A stretch of 64,000 nt of DNA from Saxidomus purpurata. Lineage: Eukaryota; Mollusca; Bivalvia; Venerida; Veneridae. Under the pieces are notes generated by a model, which worked only from the letters and a program-made list of their open reading frames with translations, did not search any database and was not told the DNA's origin. Every line of letters begins with the position of its first letter. Position 1 is the first letter of the stretch. This document shows positions 58,501-64,000 of this stretch, piece after piece. The position numbers and the translations under genes were made by a program. The DNA is taken from positions 10,155,144 to 10,219,143 of the forward strand of contig JAFMSR010000017.1 of NCBI GenBank assembly GCA_022818135.1, given 5' to 3'.

Positions 58501-61180
58501 TTTTGCTGCTAGTTTTCGCCGCTAGCAGACTTTTAGCTGCCAGCAGCTCAGCAGACCAGCAACTCAGCAGCAGCTCATCAGCCAAAACCTATTCAGCAGC
58601 GGTAACTTCAAACTTAAAGATTGTGTTGAATTGTATGAATTGGATGTTTTAAATGCGACTGAAGAACCATTTATGCATAGATACAATTAGTGCACATGCC
58701 CATTTTTTGACACAGTAACTTTATAATTATGTGATTTCCACTAGTTTTCGCTGCTAGAAGAACTTATATATCGTGCTAAATTATCAACGCATTCGAGAAA
58801 GTTCTTTTTTTTTATTGTCACTTCCCATTCTTACTAGGTCCGTGGATAAATGAAGCAGAATATGTAAATATTGTAATAGAAATCAAATTAAATGAACCCA
58901 GAAGACCTTAAAGAGAAATGCTGCCTTCCAAAAACAACTTGTTTGATAAAGATTACATATCGCTAGTACTTTGATTATTCACTATTGACACATTTCTTCA
59001 ATAATCTAAAAATAAAAGTATAAAATATCCTTTGTTTTCGGTCGTTTTCGCTAGTTCTATGCACCCTGTCTTATTAACTTAGATGGAATTTGTAAACTTG
59101 TATGGGACTCGGGGACTCAGTTGAAACTTCTCACCGAAGTATCGAATTTTCGTCAAGCTGGTATACATTTTCGAAGTTGGGAGCAGCTCACAATGGCCAC
59201 GCACGAGCACCGCGATGGCCCCGGTGGAGCTCGTACAGGCATCGCATGGTTTCCGTGCGGATTTGGAACACAGCGAGGCCCGTAAGAGCTTGTTGGTGTT
59301 CGTACGACTATCGCAAGAAGTCTTCTGTTCGTACGATAGTATGGACATCGGTTGGGTAACTTGCACGGGTTATTACGACATCCTTGACATTTTTATTCAA
59401 TATAGCACAATATTAAACTTTGAAGTTTCGGCTGCTGAACTGCTGGTCTGCTGATCTGCTGAGCTGCTGGTCTGCTGAGCTGCTTGGCTGCTGGCAGCGA
59501 AAAGTCTGCTTGCATCGAAAACTCTTCAAGTAACGGAAACAAATTGAATACTGGTATAAGATATACAATATCAAAATGTATATTAATTGTATCTACGCAT
59601 AATTTGTGCTTCTGTCGTATTTTAAACATCCATTTCATTCAATATAGCACAATCTTAAACTTTTAAGTTTCGGCTGCTGAGCTGCTGGGCTGCTGGTCTG
59701 CTGAGCTGCTGAGTTGCTAGTCTGCTGAGCTGTTGGTCTGCTGAGCTGCTGGTCTGCTGAGCGGCTGGTCTGCTGAGCTGCTGGTCTGCTGAGCGGCTGG
59801 TCTGCTGAGTTGCTGGGCTGCTGGCAGCGAAAAGTCTGCTTGCATCAAAAACTCTTCAAGTAACGGAAACTAATGAATACCGGTATAAGATATAAAATAT
59901 CAAAATTTATATTAATTGTATCTACGCATAATTTGTGCTTCTGTCATATTTTAAACATCCATTTCATTCAATATAGCACAATCTTAAACTTTGAAGTTTC
60001 GGCTGCTGATCTGCTGAGCTGCTGGTCTGCTGGTCTGCTGAGCTGCTGAGCTGCTAGTCTGCTGGTCTGCTGAGCTGCTGGTCTGCTGAGCGGCTGGTCT
60101 GCTGAGTTGCTAAGCTGCTGGCAGCGAAAAGTCTGCTTGCAACGAAAACTCTTCAAGTAACGTAAACTTATGAATATAAAATATCAAAATGAAAGGGCGT
60201 GTATCTATTGTTTCTACGCATAATTCGTGCTTCTGTCGTATTTTAAAAAAAAAAAACATTTTCATTCAATATAGCACAATATTAAACTTTGAAGTTTCGG
60301 CTGCTGAACTGCTGGTCTGCTGAGCTGCTGGTCTGCTGAGCTGCTGATCTGCTGAGCTCTGGTCTGCTGAGCTGCTGAATTGCTGGGCTGCTGGCAGCGA
60401 AAAGTCTGCTTGCATCAAAAAAGTAACGGAAACAAATGAATACGGGTATAAGATATAAAATATCAAAATGTATATTAATTGTATTTACGCATAATTTGTG
60501 CTTCTGTCGTATTTAAACGTCCATTTCATTCAATATAGAACAATATTAAACTTAGAAGTTTCGGCTGCTGAACAGCTGGTCTGCTGGTCTGCTGATCTGC
60601 TGATCTGCTGAGCTGCTGAGTTGCTGGGCTGCTGGCAGCGAAAAGTCTGCTTGCAGCGAAAACTCTTCAAGTAACGGAAACTAATGAAAAGAGTTTTCGC
60701 TGCAAGCAGACTTTAAGCTGCCAGCAGCGAAAACTCTTCAAGTAACGGAAACTAATGAAAATCGGTATAAGATATAAAATATCAAAATGAAAGGGCGTGT
60801 ATATTAATTGTATCTACGCATAATTCGTGCTTCTGTCGTATTTTAAACATCCATTTCATTCAATATAGCCAAGTTCTCGCTGCTAGGCTGCTACGCTGCC
60901 AGTCTGCCAAGTTCACGCTGCTACGCTGCCAGTCTGCCAAGTTCACGCTGCTACGCTGCCAGTCTTCCGGTCTGCCAAGTTCACGCTGCTACACTGCTAG
61001 TCTACCAGTCTGCCAAGTTCACGCTGTTACGGTGCCAGTCTGCTAGTCTGCCAAGTTCACGCTGCTAGGCTGCTACGCTGCCAGTCTGCCAAGTTCACGC
61101 TGTTACACTGCCAGTCTGCCAGTCTGCCAACTTCACGCTGCTACACTGCTACGCTGCCAGTCTGCCAACTTCACGAAAAT
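55563..61180. mobile_element. Foldback element B, 5.6 kb compound inverted repeat
   Basis: It starts ATGTTCGTGAAGTTGGCAGA and ends with CTGCCAACTTCACGAAAAT. The outer left array (to about 56265) repeats GTGAACTTGGCAGACTGGCA plus GCGTAGCAGC. The next zone (56265-58700) repeats about nine units of 230-310 bases. Each unit has an AT-rich part (CGACAGAAGCACGAATTATG, CACGCCCTTTCATTTTGATA), a TTTCGCTGCAAGCAGACTTT part, a CAGCTCAGCAGACCAG array and GAAACTTCAAAGTTTAAGAT. A unique centre spans about 58735-59390. The right side (59390-61180) repeats the complements in mirror order with about five large units and a shorter outer array. Runs of Ser/Ala/Gln in its reading frames come from the CAG-rich arrays. 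No transposase is encoded. Confidence 0.88.
58735..59390. other. Unique central spacer of foldback B
   Basis: About 650 bases are not part of the arrays. Between 59095 and 59365 the GC content rises and overlapping ORFs of 79-95 codons exist on both strands (for example M-A-P-V-E-L-V-Q-A-S-H-G-F on plus). None is recognisable and all overlap, so I call no gene. The fragment could be captured host sequence. Confidence 0.45.
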
Positions 61181-61189
61181 GAATTTTAT
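61181..61189 (+). repeat. Right 9-bp target duplication of foldback B (GAATTTTAT)
   Basis: Perfect match to 55554-55562, directly followed by TGCCAGTAACAATATTTTC, which aligns with copy 1 TGCTAGTAACAATATTTTC. Confidence 0.9.
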
Positions 61190-61608
61190 TGCCAGTAACA
61201 ATATTTTCTTTGGATAAAATCTTGCTATAAAAAAATTGTCAGTATCGCTGACTAAGGAATTTTGGAATTTAAACAAGTTTTAAATAAGAGGTATTAGATT
61301 ACAGTTACAGAAAAGTTATTAGTCCACACAGATAACGCAATCCGGGCGACTTGTCTGAATTATGTAGATTAAATAGATGTTTTTTTGTTAATACGGTAAT
61401 AATTCTGGGCAAATTTTATTTCATAACATTAAAGACGTTTGCAGGACTTATAATTTGTAATATTTAAATATCTTCCTCTCCGCCGATAATCCTTTTAAAG
61501 GTTCTACTTTTTTGTATAAAACTTCTGGACTCTACAATGTGCCAAAGAATATCTATTTTCTCAGTTATAGTTTTGCTTAGAAAGAAGCTTTTCTAATACA
61601 GTGTAAAA

Positions 61609-62036
61609 TTAAAGTGACATTATGCGCATTTGTTTCAAGTAAACATCCAGCTGAAAATGGTGTGTGTACAAAAGCGTAGAGGAAATAATAGCTTTTAACG
61701 CAATACACCAAACTCTTCCCCCTACCAGTATGAAAAAAAAAACTTTCCAAATATTGATTTTGTTATTTGACTGGGAGAGTCAATTTAAGAAAAGCACAAC
61801 TACATGCAGGAGTTGCTTCCCTTCCACTGCCGAAATCTCTACCAACATCAACAACGACACAATCAACTATCATTTTATCAGTCCGATTTTTTTATATCTA
61901 AAGCACCAACTTCAAATACTAATGCGGCATACTCATTAATTTAACACATTTAAATGCACAGCAACCAAAAATTGCTTTTATAAACTGTCACCAAAAATAC
62001 ACTATGTGCAGTAAGATGCGCATGATGTCACTTTAA
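61609..62036. mobile_element. TTAA-flanked MITE, copy 6 of 6
   Basis: Near-complete copy from TTAAAGTGACATTATGCGCA to GCGCATGATGTCACTTTAA. The copy 1 intron at about 6140-6180 is colinear on both sides but lacks it. Confidence 0.87.
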
Positions 62037-62203
62037 ACAACCATACCCTGCAACCTCATTTTGTAATTTAAAAGATCAACTTGGTTTTAGTAAGTTTAGT
62101 ATCAGACTAACTTACATTTGTTATATTCATCTTGATGCCGCTTTCAGACATAAAAACTGGCGATGTGAGACCGTTTACGAACAATGTACATTATTTTTTG
62201 CAG

Positions 62204-62360
62204 ATTCTGAAAAGCGTTTTCCTCGACGAATGGAATGTTTTGTTAAAACTAAATATTGTTGGGTCAATAGACATACGTTTTCGCCTGTTTGGTCAGGATC
62301 AGAATCTTTCTCTGAACAGTATCCTCACTAGTGACATTGATGCATATGCTTCTCTTGGAG
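62204..62360 (+). CDS. Gene copy 2: linker exon 2
   Basis: Counterpart of 6316-6469, three bases longer (one extra codon around I-V-G-S-I-D-I-R). It reads I-L-K-S-V-F-L-D-E-W-N and ends Y-A-S-L-G-G at gtagtg, phase 0 to phase 1. The open frame beyond the deletion-bearing exon suggests the downstream part is still coding or only recently lost. Confidence 0.75.
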
Positions 62361-63742
62361 GTAGTGCGATCTTTTAATTTATGTTCCTAGATTTTACAAC
62401 AAGTGTTGTACCTGCCACGGATCGCTTTTGAGTTAATATTTATGATAGATTTAATCGCTTATAATAGTTAGTTTCACACAATTTCGTATCTGTTACCGAC
62501 TTGTACTTTCTTTGACTATTGGGTATTTTGACTACATCACACTTCATGATAGGCACACTAAGTTAAGAAGCGCTAATGTGTTCAAGAGATTCCACAATCA
62601 TGTCAAATAGTCTAAACAACACTGACGTAAGTGATATTAAAATGAACGTACTGGTATATCTTATAATGTAACAAGAGCCATGTTACACATGGTTAATCCC
62701 CCCGCCAGGAAGAAGTTACCTGAAGGTTGTACTTTCATACATTTTACTTGGTGAGAGGAAATCCTTAAAAAGCCGTATAGTTATGGTCATGCTGAGTACA
62801 GTTTTCAAGTAAGTGGAAAAAGAATAAGGCAATGAAGAGAAGGTTTGCAAAATTATATTAATGTTCATTATCAGTATAGGTATGATATTTTTCTATTTGA
62901 CTAAAAGTAGGCAAGGTAGAGTTATTGTTCTTGCACACTGCACTTCCTACCAATGTGCTATGTCAGTGTATTAAGTTTGAAGAAAATCCCTCAAGTACTT
63001 TTGGAGTTATGCTCCAGAAATTTTTTTCAAGTAAATCTGATAAAGGAGAATAACTCTAAAAGTAGGCAAGGTAGAGTTATTGTTCTTGCACACTGCACTT
63101 CCTACCAATGTGCTATGTCAGTGTATTAAGTTTGAAGTAAATCCCTCAAGTACTTTTGGAGTTATGCTCTGGACAAAACTTTTAAAGTAAATCTGATAAA
63201 GGGGAATAACTCTAAAAGTAGGCAAGGTAGAGTTATTGTTCTTGCACACTGCACTTCCTACCAATGTGCTATGTCAGTGTATTAAGTTTGAAGAAAATCC
63301 CTCAAGTACTTTTGGAGTTATGCTCCAGAAATTTTTTTCAAGTAAATCTGATAAAGGGGAATAACTCTAAAAGTAGGCAAGGTAGAGTTATTGTTCTTGC
63401 ACATTGCACTTCCTACTAATGTGCTATGTCAGTGTATTAAGTTTGAAGTAAATCCCTCAAGTACTTTTGGAGTTATGCTCTGGACAAAACTTTTAAAGTA
63501 AATCTGATAAAGGGGAATAACTCTAAAAGTAGGCAAGGTAGAGTTATTGTTCTTGCACACTGCACTTCCTACCAATGTGCTATGTCAGTGTATAAAGTTT
63601 GAAGAAAATCCCTCAAGTACTTTTGGAGTTATGCTCCGGACAAAGTTTCTCAAGTAAATCTGATAAAGGGGAATAAACAAAGCTTTTCTAATGTCAAAGA
63701 ATGTATATTCGAACGCTTACTTAGATTTATTGTCTTTTACAG
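62361..63742 (+). other. Copy 2 intron carrying a tandem repeat insertion
   Basis: Both ends align with the copy 1 intron 6470-6837. The middle (about 62670-63675) is extra and holds the repeat listed below; its left edge reads ACAAGAGCCATGTTACACAT and TCCCCCCGCCAGGAAG, a common bivalve repeat start. Confidence 0.6.
62901..63675 (+). repeat. Five ~155-bp tandem repeats in alternating A/B order
   Basis: Units start at 62901, 63057, 63212, 63366 and 63523 with CTAAAAGTAGGCAAGGTAGA. Units 1 and 3 share GAAGAAAATCCC and GCTCCAGAAATTTTTTTC. Units 2 and 4 share GAAGTAAATCCC and GCTCTGGACAAAACTTTTAA. Unit 5 mixes the two. Identity between like units is very high. Confidence 0.92.
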
Positions 63743-64000
63743 GAGTTGCTAAAAGAGACTGGTGTGGTGAATATGCCAATCCTCCCGGAATATTTTTATC
63801 TTTGATGGTTGACGTTAATCCTTTTAAAGAAGTTCCTATCCTTAAACATTGGATATTTGATTTCAACAACAGGGTTTATGCATACCTTGCCACAGATCCG
63901 ACAGTTAGAATGACAACAAGTAATAGCATCGACCTACTAGATGACCTTTTGAAAGTAAAAGAAATGGTAGAAATCTTTATTAATTCGACTATTGCAAACA
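63743..64000 (+). CDS. Gene copy 2: start of giant exon (cut by window end)
   Basis: After tttacag the frame reads V-A-K-R-D-W-C-G-E-Y-A-N-P-P-G-I-F and is open to the window edge. It is closely similar to copy 1 from 6838, with small changes such as I-T-T-S-N-D to M-T-T-S-N-S. Acceptor, phase and frame are conserved. The coiled-coil, Ig and membrane exons of copy 2 lie outside the window. Confidence 0.85.

Larger units (their letters stand above)
47965..62203 (+). other. Expanded copy 2 intron, 14.2 kb against 1.9 kb in copy 1
   Basis: Homology to the copy 1 intron stops at about 48000 and resumes at about 55245. It is broken again by foldback B (55563-61180) and by a MITE (61609-62036). 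The 48000-55240 block is thus an insertion or a set of nested insertions. It contains MITE copy 5, an inverted-repeat element at 49949-51218, a tRNA-like sequence at 51258, a TA/GA microsatellite, and a 129-bp tandem duplication. Confidence 0.7.

Noticed and set aside
56356..60466. ORFs of 60-90 codons rich in S-A-D-Q-Q and R-P-A-A-Q-Q inside foldback B
   Set aside because: They are translations of the CAG-rich sub-arrays and end at every unit boundary. The same text is read on opposite strands in the two arms.

Overview
This window is eukaryotic nuclear DNA, most likely from a bivalve mollusc. It is AT-rich, its genes are split into short exons with GT/AG introns, and it carries many tandem repeats of the 'TGACCTTGACCTTTGACC' kind, tRNA-derived SINE remnants and MITEs of the sort common in clam and mussel genomes. 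The species is not determined. A 500-base N gap lies at 23385-23884.

The main genes are two tandem plus-strand copies of one large multi-exon gene for a type I membrane protein that I do not recognise as a named family. Copy 1 (1-12333) lacks its 5' end, which lies outside the window. Copy 2 (39577-64000) has its 5' end here but runs off the right edge. Together they give the architecture: signal peptide, thrombospondin type 1 repeat, Cys-rich module, a row of EGF modules (mostly calcium-binding type, one phase 1-1 exon each), a 293-residue domain of unknown type in one exon, two short linker exons, a giant exon of about 1045 residues (alpha/beta region, coiled coil, Cys cluster, Ala-rich helical repeats, furin-like RRAR motif, C2-type Ig domain), a juxtamembrane exon, a transmembrane exon and a short basic tail. 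The 293-residue exon is about 91% identical between copies by hand count. Copy 2 carries a broken EGF exon and a 16-base deletion in a linker exon that shifts the frame unless an acceptor 11 bases downstream is used.

Between the copies (12.3-39.5 kb) lies gene-poor, repeat-rich DNA. It holds hairpin MITEs, a 46-bp satellite, a broken transposon-like ORF on the minus strand, one probable first coding exon of a minus-strand gene (29542-29968), and several arrays of 150-180 bp repeats carrying nuclear-receptor-like half-sites.

The most striking discovery is a family of large foldback elements. Element A (25404-28226) and element B (55563-61180, inside a copy 2 intron) are giant inverted repeats whose arms are themselves tandem arrays. 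They share the terminal motif ATGTKCGTGAAGTTRGC, and each is bounded by a 9-bp direct repeat (CTAAAACAT perfect for A, GAATTTTAT perfect for B). The matching intron of copy 1 keeps the uninterrupted site for B. This resembles the Drosophila FB/NOF (Mutator-like) foldback class, but the arm sequences are unlike anything I know. Comparing the duplicated introns also exposes insertions of a MITE, a SINE and an inverted-repeat-bounded block of about 7 kb.
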